Notes under the pieces: generated by a model
Databases searched by the model: none
The model's input: the letters and a program-made list of their open reading frames with translations, nothing else
What the model was told of the DNA's origin: nothing
Shown: positions 35,561-43,397 of the stretch, in pieces
How positions within the stretch are numbered: the first letter of the stretch is position 1
Layout of the letters: each line of letters begins with the position of its first letter
Assembly: GCA_963766765.1 (NCBI GenBank)
Contig: CAVYBR010000005.1
Coordinates: 186,001 to 250,000 of the forward strand
DNA length: 64,000 bases
From: JACCQS01 sp963766765
Lineage (GTDB): Bacteria; Actinomycetota; Actinomycetes; Mycobacteriales; Geodermatophilaceae
Reading direction: 5' to 3'
Translations under genes and position numbers: made by a program

Positions 35561-36576
35561 ATGTCTGCCTGGCGCCCGCGCCTTGTCGGTACGGCCGTCT
35601 CGGTCCTAGTCCTCGCAGTGCCTGTAGTTCGGGCGACGACGACTCGGGCGGCGCGGGCGGCGGCGAGGACAACTCGTTCACTGTCGGCTTCAGCACGTAC
35701 GCGGGCGTCATCCCGTACTACCAATCGACCCTGGCAGGGTTCCAGGATGCAGCCGACGAGTATGGGTGGGAGCTCCTCTATGCGGACTCGAACTTCGACG
35801 CCAACAAACAGGTGTCCCAGATCAGCAACTTCATCACCCAGGGCGTCGACCTGATCCTGGTCAGTCCCGGCGACGAGGAAGCGCTGATCCAGTCCTACCG
35901 CGAAGCGAACGATGCTCAGATTCCGGTGTGGTCGTTCGTGAACGACGTCGCAGAGAGTGGCCAGGATCTGCGGCCGACCTGGCTCGGCGTCGAATGGGAC
36001 GTGGTGGCCGAAGAGCGGGCGCAATTCATGATCGACGAGATGGGCGGTTGCGGCGACGTCGTCGCCATCCGCGGGCCCTCGCCGGTTCAGATCGTCCGGT
36101 TGTACGAGGAGGGCTTCGATCGGGTCATGGCCGAGAACTCCTGCGTGAACGTCGTCTACGCGCAGAACGCCCCCGGCTTCACCCCGGACGAAGGGCTGCG
36201 GCTTGGCTCAGGATGCGCTGACCGCCCACCCCAAGCCCGCGCGATCTGGATCGACAACGACGACCTCGCAATCGGGGTCACCCAGGCGGTGGAGGAAGCC
36301 GGCCTGGCGCCCGAGGACGTGGTCATCGTCAGCGGTGACGGCAACAACGCAGGAATCACGATGGTCGCCGAGGGGCAGCTGGACTACACGATGGTCGCGC
36401 CCGGGTACGAGCACGCCACGACGGTGATGGAGATCGCACGGGCGTTCCTCGAGGAGGGGACCGAGCCGGAACCCAACACGCTCCTCGAAACATTCGGTGC
36501 CACACAGGAAGACGCGGCTGGGCTACTCGAGTCGTGCCCCGAGACTCCGAAGGAGGTGTACTGCCTGGGCGGCTGA
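35561..36576 (+). pseudogene. Sugar-type ABC transporter substrate-binding lipoprotein, frameshifted
   Basis: ATG 35561 (GGAGG at 35552-35556) opens a signal peptide, MSAWRPRLVGTAVSVLVLA, but the lipobox SACSSGDDD lies in another frame, so one base is lost or two are gained near 35618. From there the mature part runs to 36576 as a RbsB-like periplasmic-binding-protein type I fold, about 338 residues in all. A second pair of compensating shifts, about 36205 and 36232, turns LAQDALTAHPKARAIWID into a garbled stretch. Segments such as YADSNFDANKQVSQ and VWSFVNDVAE fit the family. It would deliver a ligand to the importer; the ligand need not be a sugar. Confidence 0.8.
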
Positions 36577-36621
36577 CAGACCGGATCGGCAGCGGCTCCA
36601 TCGGGCGAAAGAAGGATCCAG

Positions 36622-38190
36622 GTGCAGACCTTCGGCGCGGCCGGGGTGAAGAAGCGCTTCTCCTCCGTGCAGGTTCTGCATGGGGTCGACTTCACGCTCA
36701 GGGCCGGAGAAGTGCACGCGCTGGTGGGGGAGAACGGCTCAGGCAAGTCCACCCTCGTCAACATCATGTCGGGAGCCCTGGCGCCGAGCAGTGGTCATCT
36801 CCTCATGGATGACCGGGCTGTGTCATTCGGCTCGCCTCTGGTTGCGCAGCGGCAGGGATTGTCCTTCGTCTACCAGGACACCCAATTGTTCCCTGACCTC
36901 GATGTAGCCACGAATGTCGCCGGGACCAGCGGCGCTGACGGTGCGAAGGTGCTTCGGCTCTTTTCCCGACGCCGCGTGCGCGAACGCGCAAAAGCAATGC
37001 TGAGCGAGCTAGGAGTGGACACAGATGTCACCCGACCAGCTGGTGAGCTCCGCCCTGCGGACTGGAAACTCATGGAGATCGCGCGCGCGTTGTCCGGGCA
37101 GCCCAGTTTCCTGATGCTGGACGAACCGACCGCCTCGCTCGACCGCCGCGACTCGGAGCGGGTGTTGGACCTCATGCGACGCCTGGCCAGCCGAGGCGTC
37201 GGCATCGGCTTCATCACCCACAGGTTGGACGAGGCGCTCGGGGTGGCTGATCAGGTCACGGTGCTTCGTGACGGGAACGTGGTTCTTGCCTGTCCCGGCG
37301 CTGATCTCACTCTGGCGACATTGGCGACGGCAATCGTGGGGTCGGAGCTGACCGACCATCACAAATCGATGGCCCAACGATCGATCGCGAGCCCGTTGCT
37401 GGAGGTCCGTGATGTTCGGCTGCGGCCGGACTCCGCCCCTTGCTCACTGTCCCTGCAGCCGGGAGAGGTGTTGGGGCTCACCGGCCTTGCGGGCTCCGGC
37501 GCTCTGGAGCTGGCGAGGATGATCGCCGGCAGCGAACGCCTACCGGGTGAATTGATCGTTCACGGCGTGCCGCGAACGCTGCGCAGCCGCAGACAGGCGG
37601 CGAAACTGGGCATCGGCTATATCCCCGAAGACCGCCAAGGGCTCGGATTGGTCCCGGACCTCTCGGTGGAACTGAACATTGCGCTCGGCAGCCTGCCGGG
37701 CATTTCACCGGCCGGCGTTCTCTCGCGCAGTCGACTGCGCACGCTGGCCCGCCGTTTCGCCGCGGCGCTGCACATCAAGGCACCGGCCCTGGGCTCGGCC
37801 GTCCGCACCCTGTCCGGCGGAAATCAGCAGAAGGTGCTCATTGCCCGATGGCTCGCCTCCGGCAGCACAGTTCTTGTGATCGAAACCCCTACGCACGGGG
37901 TCGATGTCGGCGCGAAGACCGAGATCATTCGGCTCCTTCGCGATTTCGCCGCCACAGGGTGCGGGGTCATCGTTGCTTCGGCTGATGTGCCGGAGGTCCT
38001 GTCCCTCGCGGACCGAGTGGCCGTCTTCAACAGAGGGGAAGTCGTGGACATCGTGCAGACGTCGGACAGCTCGTATGCCCAGATCCTGGTGGATGGCTCC
38101 CGAAATCCCGACCTGCTGAGGATCGCCGCGCAACTCGAGACCGAAACTGAGACTGAAACGGTTGGATCGGCCCAACGGTCGGACAGCTGA
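36622..38190 (+). CDS. Sugar-type ABC importer ATP-binding protein (RbsA-like)
   Basis: 522 residues with two fused nucleotide-binding domains. NBD1 has intact Walker A GENGSGKST and Walker B FLMLDEPTASLD, but its signature is LRPADWK, not LSGGQ-like. NBD2 has the degenerate Walker A of the family (GLAGSGALEL), signature LSGGNQQK, and an altered Walker B VLVIETPTHGVDVG in which the usual DE is ET. Thus the ATP site made by NBD1 Walker motifs plus NBD2 signature is intact, and the other is degenerate. It energises the importer with the binding protein and permease. The GTG at 36622 follows GAAGGA. Confidence 0.9.
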   Translation: MQTFGAAGVKKRFSSVQVLHGVDFTLRAGEVHALVGENGSGKSTLVNIMSGALAPSSGHLLMDDRAVSFGSPLVAQRQGLSFVYQDTQLFPDLDVATNVAGTSGADGAKVLRLFSRRRVRERAKAMLSELGVDTDVTRPAGELRPADWKLMEIARALSGQPSFLMLDEPTASLDRRDSERVLDLMRRLASRGVGIGFITHRLDEALGVADQVTVLRDGNVVLACPGADLTLATLATAIVGSELTDHHKSMAQRSIASPLLEVRDVRLRPDSAPCSLSLQPGEVLGLTGLAGSGALELARMIAGSERLPGELIVHGVPRTLRSRRQAAKLGIGYIPEDRQGLGLVPDLSVELNIALGSLPGISPAGVLSRSRLRTLARRFAAALHIKAPALGSAVRTLSGGNQQKVLIARWLASGSTVLVIETPTHGVDVGAKTEIIRLLRDFAATGCGVIVASADVPEVLSLADRVAVFNRGEVVDIVQTSDSSYAQILVDGSRNPDLLRIAAQLETETETETVGSAQRSDS

Positions 38191-39233
38191 TGAGGAGTGA
38201 GCCACACGTGACCGAGGGTCCGGCGCAGACGGGACCATCGAAGCAGCGCTCGAGTCCGAACCGGTCTGAGGACCAGCCTGGGAGCCGGCGCCGGTTCTGG
38301 CGCCGGCTGGCCGTGGAGGGCGACACCATGTTCCTCGGTGTGGTGCTGATCGGCCTGATGGTCTACCTCAGCGTTGCATCACCGTTCTTCCTGACTCAGC
38401 GCAACCTCACCAATGTCCTGCTCCAAGCCTCTGTTCTGGCGATGGTCGCCTTTGGGGTGACGATCGTCATCATCTCCGGCAATTTCGACCTTTCGGTCGG
38501 TTCTGGGGTCGGCCTGGTCATGGTCAGCGCCGCACTGGTGATGCGCTCCACCGAGTCTGTCCCCCTGGGGATCGGTGTTGGCGTCCTCGTGGGACTCGGG
38601 ATGGGCATGCTCAATGGGTTCTTGGTGACGATCGTCCTGGTCCCATCCTTCATCGCAACCCTGGGCATGCTTGTCGCGGCGCGGGGCATTGGTCGCGGGT
38701 TGGCCAACGGGCAGACCGTCGGTGGTGTGCCGGAGTCCTTCGTCGACTTCATGAACAGCTCGTTCTTAGGTCTGCGCATGATCGTCTGGTGCGCCGTCGC
38801 GGTCTTCATCTTCTTGCACTTCATCCTGAGATACACCCGACTCGGCGTGCAGCTGTTCGCGGTCGGAGGCAATCCTCGGGCTGCCCGGCTGTCCGGACTG
38901 CGGGTCAGCTGGATCCAGACCGCTGCATTTCTGTTGAGCAGTGTCGCGTTCACCGTGGCAGGCCTTGCCCTGTTGGGCCGGCTCGGGTCGGCCGATCCCA
39001 ACTCCGGAACGCTGCTGGAACTGTATGCGGTGGCCGCGGTCGTGGTCGGTGGGACGAGCTTGTACGGCGGCAAGGGGTCGGTTGCCAGAACTCTGTTCGG
39101 TGTGCTGCTGATCGCCATCATTCAGAACGGACTCAACCTGCTCAACGTGAATCCGGACCTGCAGATGGCGATCCTGGGCGGTGTGTTCATCCTCGCCACG
39201 GCATCAGGGGTGATCAACCGGCGCAGAAACTGA
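38190..39233 (+). CDS. Sugar-type ABC importer permease (RbsC-like)
   Basis: 347 residues. After a charged N-terminus (about 45 residues) it has 8-10 hydrophobic segments of the BPD_transp_2 type, with VTIVIISGNFDLSVGSGVGL and GGTSLYGGKGSVARTLFGVL. It forms the membrane channel for the importer. Its ATG overlaps the ATPase stop by one base. The C-terminus overlaps the convergent HIT gene by 20 bases. No second permease gene is present, so it likely works as a homodimer. Confidence 0.9.
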   Translation: MRSEPHVTEGPAQTGPSKQRSSPNRSEDQPGSRRRFWRRLAVEGDTMFLGVVLIGLMVYLSVASPFFLTQRNLTNVLLQASVLAMVAFGVTIVIISGNFDLSVGSGVGLVMVSAALVMRSTESVPLGIGVGVLVGLGMGMLNGFLVTIVLVPSFIATLGMLVAARGIGRGLANGQTVGGVPESFVDFMNSSFLGLRMIVWCAVAVFIFLHFILRYTRLGVQLFAVGGNPRAARLSGLRVSWIQTAAFLLSSVAFTVAGLALLGRLGSADPNSGTLLELYAVAAVVVGGTSLYGGKGSVARTLFGVLLIAIIQNGLNLLNVNPDLQMAILGGVFILATASGVINRRRN

Positions 39234-39645
39234 CCGCGGCCAGGTCGGCTACCGACTCCGCCGCGGGGAGGTCGGTCATGTCGCTCCTCCGCGCAAGTAC
39301 GTTCGCCCCACGCTGGCTTGCCTCCAGCGATTCGGGGATGGCCATGACCAGCAGATGCCAATGCGGGATTCGCTCGCCGAAGGCCACCGAATAGACCTTC
39401 TCGCACTCGATGCTCGTCCTGAGCGCTCCGGTCAGCGCGCGGAGTGCAGCGCCGAAGGACCGGGCTTCATCGTCGGTCATCTCATCAGGTGTGAACATAT
39501 GCCGCCGCGGGAAGAGAGCCAGCCAGCCGGGTACCTCGTACCCAACCAAGATCCCAATGCCCCAATCTCCTCGCCAGAACGGGCCATGATGCAACTCGCT
39601 CGGCCGTTCTGCGACGCCGGGGCATAGGCCGCACGGGGGAGTCAC
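39214..39645 (-). CDS. HIT-family hydrolase-like protein
   Basis: 143 residues. The HIT triad region is IPHWHLLVM, preceded by YEVPGWLALFPRRH and ending in a long C-terminal tail. HIT proteins are nucleotide hydrolases or transferases; substrate unknown. The GTG at 39645 overlaps the RidA stop by four bases, and the RidA gene in turn overlaps the monooxygenase, so HIT is the last gene of a three-gene operon. A CxxC (CGLC) near the N-terminus might bind metal. Confidence 0.8.
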   Translation of the reverse strand: MTPPCGLCPGVAERPSELHHGPFWRGDWGIGILVGYEVPGWLALFPRRHMFTPDEMTDDEARSFGAALRALTGALRTSIECEKVYSVAFGERIPHWHLLVMAIPESLEASQRGANVLARRSDMTDLPAAESVADLAAVSFCAG

Positions 39646-40055
39646 CCCACGACCGCCACGACCTCGACCTCGATCTTGAGCTCGGGCTGCACAAGCCCGC
39701 TCACCTGGACGATCGTGCTGCTCGGGCCATTCTCGGGGAAGAGCCGCTCCCGCAAGGCGCTCAACTCGTCGAACCAGGAGAGCTCGGTGACGTAGACGAT
39801 GATCCGTACGACGTCATCGAGTGTCGCGCCGTGTGCGGCCAGGACGGCTGCGACGTTGTCGAAGGCTTTGGCGGCCTGGGCCGGGCCATCGTCCGGGGAG
39901 ACGACGTCGCCGTTCTCGTCCCAGGCGACCTGGCCCGACACGAACAGCAGATCACCGGCGGCGACACGGACTGCATTGGAGTAGTAGTTGCGGAATGCCG
40001 GCGGAGCACCAGGGGTTGGGAGGATGGCCTTTCGCGGGTTCACCGCGGTCGCCAT
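39642..40055 (-). CDS. Second RidA/YjgF family protein
   Basis: 137 residues, RidA fold with VAAGDLLFVSGQVAWDENG, TLDDVVRIIVYVTELSW and STIVQVSGLVQPELKIEVEVVAV. It is not the same as the other RidA at 33907 and may act on a different imine. ATG 40055 lies within the last 16 bases of the upstream monooxygenase gene, so translation is coupled. The HIT gene follows with a 4-base overlap. Position beside a ring hydroxylase suggests handling of a nitrogen-containing ring product. Confidence 0.88.
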   Translation of the reverse strand: MATAVNPRKAILPTPGAPPAFRNYYSNAVRVAAGDLLFVSGQVAWDENGDVVSPDDGPAQAAKAFDNVAAVLAAHGATLDDVVRIIVYVTELSWFDELSALRERLFPENGPSSTIVQVSGLVQPELKIEVEVVAVVG

Positions 40056-41182
40056 CCGCCCGTGTCGCCCACCGGCAGATGCCGGGCGGCCTTGTTGAGT
40101 TGCGCGTCAACCCAAGGCAGACCCGTCACGACCTGCAGGAACTGCGTCCGCGCCTTGCCCAGGTTCTCCGGCCAGCGGCTCACGACCCATCCATAGGCAT
40201 GACTCCAGCGCTGGGTATGGGTGGTCAGCGGTCGCTCCGTCTGTTCCCATCGCCGCAGGGCAGCCGGGATGTCCGGCGCGTCGGCCACCGCGGCGGCGAG
40301 CGAAACGGCATTTGTGAACGTGAGGTTCGCGCCCTGAGCGAGGTTCGGGGCTTGCGCGTGTGCGGCATCACCTACGATGGCGACGCAGCCTTCCGACCAC
40401 GCTCGGCATTGCACGGTCATGCCTCGATCCCAGCGGCCGTCCGTGCCGATCCGTTGGATGACTTCGCTGAAGGCTGGGAAGTCCACAGACCAATTGTCCT
40501 TGTCCACCGGGATCTTTCGACCGATGACGTCATCGACGAGACAGGACAGCGCGATGTAGTGGTTCTCGTCCGAGGATGGGCAGTAAAGGAAACGTCTTGT
40601 GCCGTGCCACGCTTCGGTGATGACTGCGTCTTCGTCCCCGGGATGCCGCGGCACCAGCAGGCGAACGTATCCCTCGCGCAGGTAGCTGACCTTGTCCGCC
40701 AAGAACAATGAGTCGCGCACCCGGGAGAAGGCGCCATCCGCTCCGACCACGAGGTCGGATTCCAGTCGAGAACCGTCCTCGAGGACCAGCGTTCCGTCTG
40801 GTTCTGCGGACGCCACAGTCGAGTTCGTGACGATGTCCACGCCGGCCTTCTCGGCGACGTCGATCAGTGCCTGGTAGAGATCTGCGCGCACCGGCAGGAC
40901 CATCATGTCCTCGTCGGAGAACGGCCGCCGGAAGATGTCCTTACCCAGCTGGTCAACCACGGCCCATTCCCTGATCTTGCGGGCGTTGCGCGTCGCCTGC
41001 TCTTCCGCTCCGAGCAGCCGCAAGGACCGCAGACCGTTCTCCCAGAGCCAGATACCGGCGCCGAACATGCGCAGCGATGGTGCTCGCTCATGAACCCGAA
41101 CCGTCCAGCCGTGCATGGCCAGGGCGGTGGCGATGCTCAGCCCGCCGAGCCCCGCACCCGCGATCTCGGCGTGCCGGCTCAT
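40040..41182 (-). CDS. FAD-dependent aromatic monooxygenase, intact paralogue
   Basis: About 380 residues. It has AGAGLGG at the N-terminus for FAD, VGADGAFSRVRDS (the DG motif) and VGDAAHAQAPNLAQGANL (GD motif). It is of the salicylate/6-hydroxynicotinate 3-monooxygenase type and would hydroxylate an aromatic or heteroaromatic ring. It resembles the broken gene at 26030-27161 almost end to end. ATG at 41182 gives an N-terminus (MSRHAEIAG) matching that paralogue; an ATG at 41191 and a TTG at 41206 are in frame. Divergent from the GntR gene. Confidence 0.9.
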   Translation of the reverse strand: MSRHAEIAGAGLGGLSIATALAMHGWTVRVHERAPSLRMFGAGIWLWENGLRSLRLLGAEEQATRNARKIREWAVVDQLGKDIFRRPFSDEDMMVLPVRADLYQALIDVAEKAGVDIVTNSTVASAEPDGTLVLEDGSRLESDLVVGADGAFSRVRDSLFLADKVSYLREGYVRLLVPRHPGDEDAVITEAWHGTRRFLYCPSSDENHYIALSCLVDDVIGRKIPVDKDNWSVDFPAFSEVIQRIGTDGRWDRGMTVQCRAWSEGCVAIVGDAAHAQAPNLAQGANLTFTNAVSLAAAVADAPDIPAALRRWEQTERPLTTHTQRWSHAYGWVVSRWPENLGKARTQFLQVVTGLPWVDAQLNKAARHLPVGDTGGWRPR

Positions 41183-41358
41183 CGTCGGCATGCCCTGGCT
41201 ACACAATTGCGGAGGGTGAGTGGGCCCTGCATCGTTGATGGCTCCCTAGACTCAGCGTGACAGTGAATGGGCAGCCCGGAGCAGGCGACCGTGCTTCGTC
41301 AGCGCCCGGTTCCGGCCGTCGGCAGGTCCGGCTGACAGGGGGGCACCCCGCGGGGCGG

Positions 41359-41388
41359 TTGAAAAATGCATGCAAAGTAGTGTACAAC
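41359..41388 (+). promoter_or_regulatory. GntR gene promoter with overlapping putative operator
   Basis: TTGAAA (41359-41364) and TACAAC (41383-41388) have an 18-base spacer. The motif TGCATGC (41367-41373), AAAGTA, GTGTACA (41380-41386) fills the spacer and overlaps the -10. The same arrangement is found at 22840-22869. Presence in front of the regulator itself suggests autorepression. Start of the GntR gene is 20 bases downstream, so the leader is very short. Confidence 0.55.
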
Positions 41389-41407
41389 CAGGGGGGAAGG
41401 GGGAGTA

Positions 41408-42097
41408 GTGGCCACTAGCGCTCCGACGGGCAACGCCGCCGACCATGCGGTCGCGATACTTCGTGAGGAGATCCTCGCCGGGCAGCTGCCGGGTGGGGCT
41501 CCGGTGCGTGAGCATGAGCTTGCCCGCAGGCTGGGGATGAGCCGTACGCCCGTTCGCGAGGCAGTCGGACGGCTCGTGGCCGAGGGCCTCCTCATGAAGG
41601 ACGGCAACCGGACGGCCCATGTCTTTCGCCCCTCGTTGGCCGAACTGCTCGAGGTCTACGAGATTCGGATCCCGCTGGAATCCTTGGCCGCCAGGCTCGC
41701 CTGTGAGGCGGCCCACGACTCGTTCGTCGAAGAACTGACCCGACGCGGTGACGAGCTCGACAAGGCCGAGGCAGGAGTCAGTTGGTCCATCAAGCACGAA
41801 GAGTTCCATGTCTGCCTGGCTCGAGGAAGTGGGCGCCCTCGATTGACATCGATGGTGCAGGCGCTTCGCGTGCAATCAGAGCCGTACGTGCGCTTCGCGG
41901 TGTCCTCGGACAACCAAATCCGGCGTCGCGCGAAACACGATCATGCCGAGATCGTCGAGCTCGTCACTGCACGCAACGGCAAAGCCCTGGAACGGCTTGT
42001 GTCGGGTCACTTGTCGGCTACGAGGGACAGCGTGTCGGAACTGTTGCATCAACATCAGACCCCCGAAGCGAGCGGATTCCTGCTGCCCCGGCAGTAG
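41408..42097 (+). CDS. GntR-family transcriptional regulator with FCD domain
   Basis: 229 residues. An N-terminal winged helix (about 10-75) has REHELARRLGMSRTPVREAVGRL, typical of GntR recognition helices, and a C-terminal all-helical FCD effector domain (about 85-215) has YEIRIPLESLAARLA and HAEIVELV. FCD regulators sense small acids and often repress catabolic genes, releasing DNA when the ligand binds. The GTG at 41408 has a G/A-rich run upstream. It is the only regulator in the island, and 7-6-7 motifs occur upstream of it and of two other units. The FAH-family gene follows 43 bases downstream. Confidence 0.92.
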   Translation: MATSAPTGNAADHAVAILREEILAGQLPGGAPVREHELARRLGMSRTPVREAVGRLVAEGLLMKDGNRTAHVFRPSLAELLEVYEIRIPLESLAARLACEAAHDSFVEELTRRGDELDKAEAGVSWSIKHEEFHVCLARGSGRPRLTSMVQALRVQSEPYVRFAVSSDNQIRRRAKHDHAEIVELVTARNGKALERLVSGHLSATRDSVSELLHQHQTPEASGFLLPRQ

Positions 42098-42140
42098 GGC
42101 GGTCGGCCCGACAGTTGGAACGCGCCTCGGAGGAGGATGA

Positions 42141-43037
42141 ATGCAGTTCATGCGACTGGGTCGCCCCGGTGCCGAACGACCCGCCGTCCGAGTCGATCCG
42201 GATCTCGTCCTGGACCTGTCCGAACTGACCGACGACATCAATGGGCGCTTTCTCGCCGATAACGGCGTGGACCGAACCCGCGAGGCCATCGCAGCCGGCC
42301 GACTCCCGCACCTGGCTGTTGGGGAAACCCGCATCGGGGCTCCCATCGCGCGTCCTTCAGCGATCCTCTGCATAGGCCAGAACTACGCCGCGCACGCTGA
42401 AGAGACGGGCTCGTCACCGCCGCAGACGCCGCTGCTTTTCATGAAGCACCCCAACACCGTCATCGGGCCGTTCGACAACGTATTGATTCCGCCGGGTGCG
42501 ACCCAGGTCGATTGGGAGGTCGAGCTCGCCGCCGTCATCGGCCAACGCGCGCGTTATCTGGACTCGCCCGATGAGGCGAGCAGGTGCATCGCCGGGTACG
42601 CCATCACGAACGACGTGACAGAACGCTCGTATCAGTTCGAGATGTCCGGTGGTCAGTGGTCGAAGGGCAAGTGCTGCGAGACCTTCAATCCGCTCGGACC
42701 CTGGCTCGTTCCGGCCGACGAGATCACGGATGTACAGGCGCTCACAATCCAGTCGGGAGTCAATGGCGAGTCACGCCAACGATCCAACACCGCCGACATG
42801 ATCTTTTCGGTGAACTACTTGGTCTGGCACTTGTCCCAATTCATGGTTCTCGAGCCCGGCGACCTGATCAACACCGGCACCCCTGAAGGAGTTGGATTCT
42901 CCGGCAGATTTCCCTATCTGATGGAGGACGACGTGGTCGAATGCTCGATCGAGCACCTGGGCGCGCAGCGATCGGTCCTGCAGGGTGCGCGGGTCAATGT
43001 GGCGACGCCGTCGACCCACGCCGCAGTCGACGGCTGA
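42141..43037 (+). CDS. Fumarylacetoacetate hydrolase family protein
   Basis: 298 residues. Typical segments are CIGQNYAAHAEETG, FMKHPNTVIGP, DWEVELAAVIG with the metal-binding acidic residues, ITNDVTERSYQ, and a C-terminal INTGTPEGVGF. The family cleaves or decarboxylates 2,4-dioxo acids such as fumarylpyruvate or oxalocrotonate, common last steps of ring degradation. ATG 42141 is preceded by GGAGGAGG. It follows the regulator on the same strand and is likely co-transcribed with it. Confidence 0.92.
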   Translation: MQFMRLGRPGAERPAVRVDPDLVLDLSELTDDINGRFLADNGVDRTREAIAAGRLPHLAVGETRIGAPIARPSAILCIGQNYAAHAEETGSSPPQTPLLFMKHPNTVIGPFDNVLIPPGATQVDWEVELAAVIGQRARYLDSPDEASRCIAGYAITNDVTERSYQFEMSGGQWSKGKCCETFNPLGPWLVPADEITDVQALTIQSGVNGESRQRSNTADMIFSVNYLVWHLSQFMVLEPGDLINTGTPEGVGFSGRFPYLMEDDVVECSIEHLGAQRSVLQGARVNVATPSTHAAVDG

Positions 43038-43078
43038 CTACGGGTGGCCGGTGAGCATTCGACCCCGCCTCCGACCGA

Positions 43079-43273
43079 TCAGCGGTTGCGGTTGCGGTTG
43101 CGATTGCGGCCTCCGGTGGCCATCCCTCGGGACCTGACCGAGTAGTACAGACCGACCAGCATGGCTCCCACCACGGAGACGGGCACGATCGCGTTGTCGA
43201 CGGCGAACACCGTGACCAGGATGACGATGGCGTAGAGCACCGGGACTGCAACATCGAGCTTACGGCGGCTCAT
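43079..43273 (-). CDS. Small two-helix membrane protein with Arg-Asn repeat tail
   Basis: 64 residues, ATG 43273 with AGGGAG upstream. Two hydrophobic helices (about 9-28 and 30-46) are followed by YYSVRSRGMATGG and the C-terminal (RN)n run, RNRNRNRNR, encoded by a tandem hexamer at 43080-43105. No family recognised. It converges with the FAH gene. The repeat tail may bind anionic lipid or nucleic acid, or may be a replication-slippage product. Confidence 0.65.
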   Translation of the reverse strand: MSRRKLDVAVPVLYAIVILVTVFAVDNAIVPVSVVGAMLVGLYYSVRSRGMATGGRNRNRNRNR

Positions 43274-43397
43274 CGGACTCCCTAGTCGAGTTGCCATGAG
43301 TCTGGCAGCCCGCTTTGCCGGTAGCGTCCATCGATCGATGGACCTGTGCCGGCGGACTGGGTGCCGTCGGTCGGATCCCTCGCCTAACCTCGAAATC

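Noticed and set aside
21989..43078. Transposase, integrase or attachment-site signs of island mobility
   Set aside because: No transposase, integrase or flanking direct repeats could be recognised. The tRNA-Leu at 46.2 kb is 3 kb away with no visible attachment repeat.
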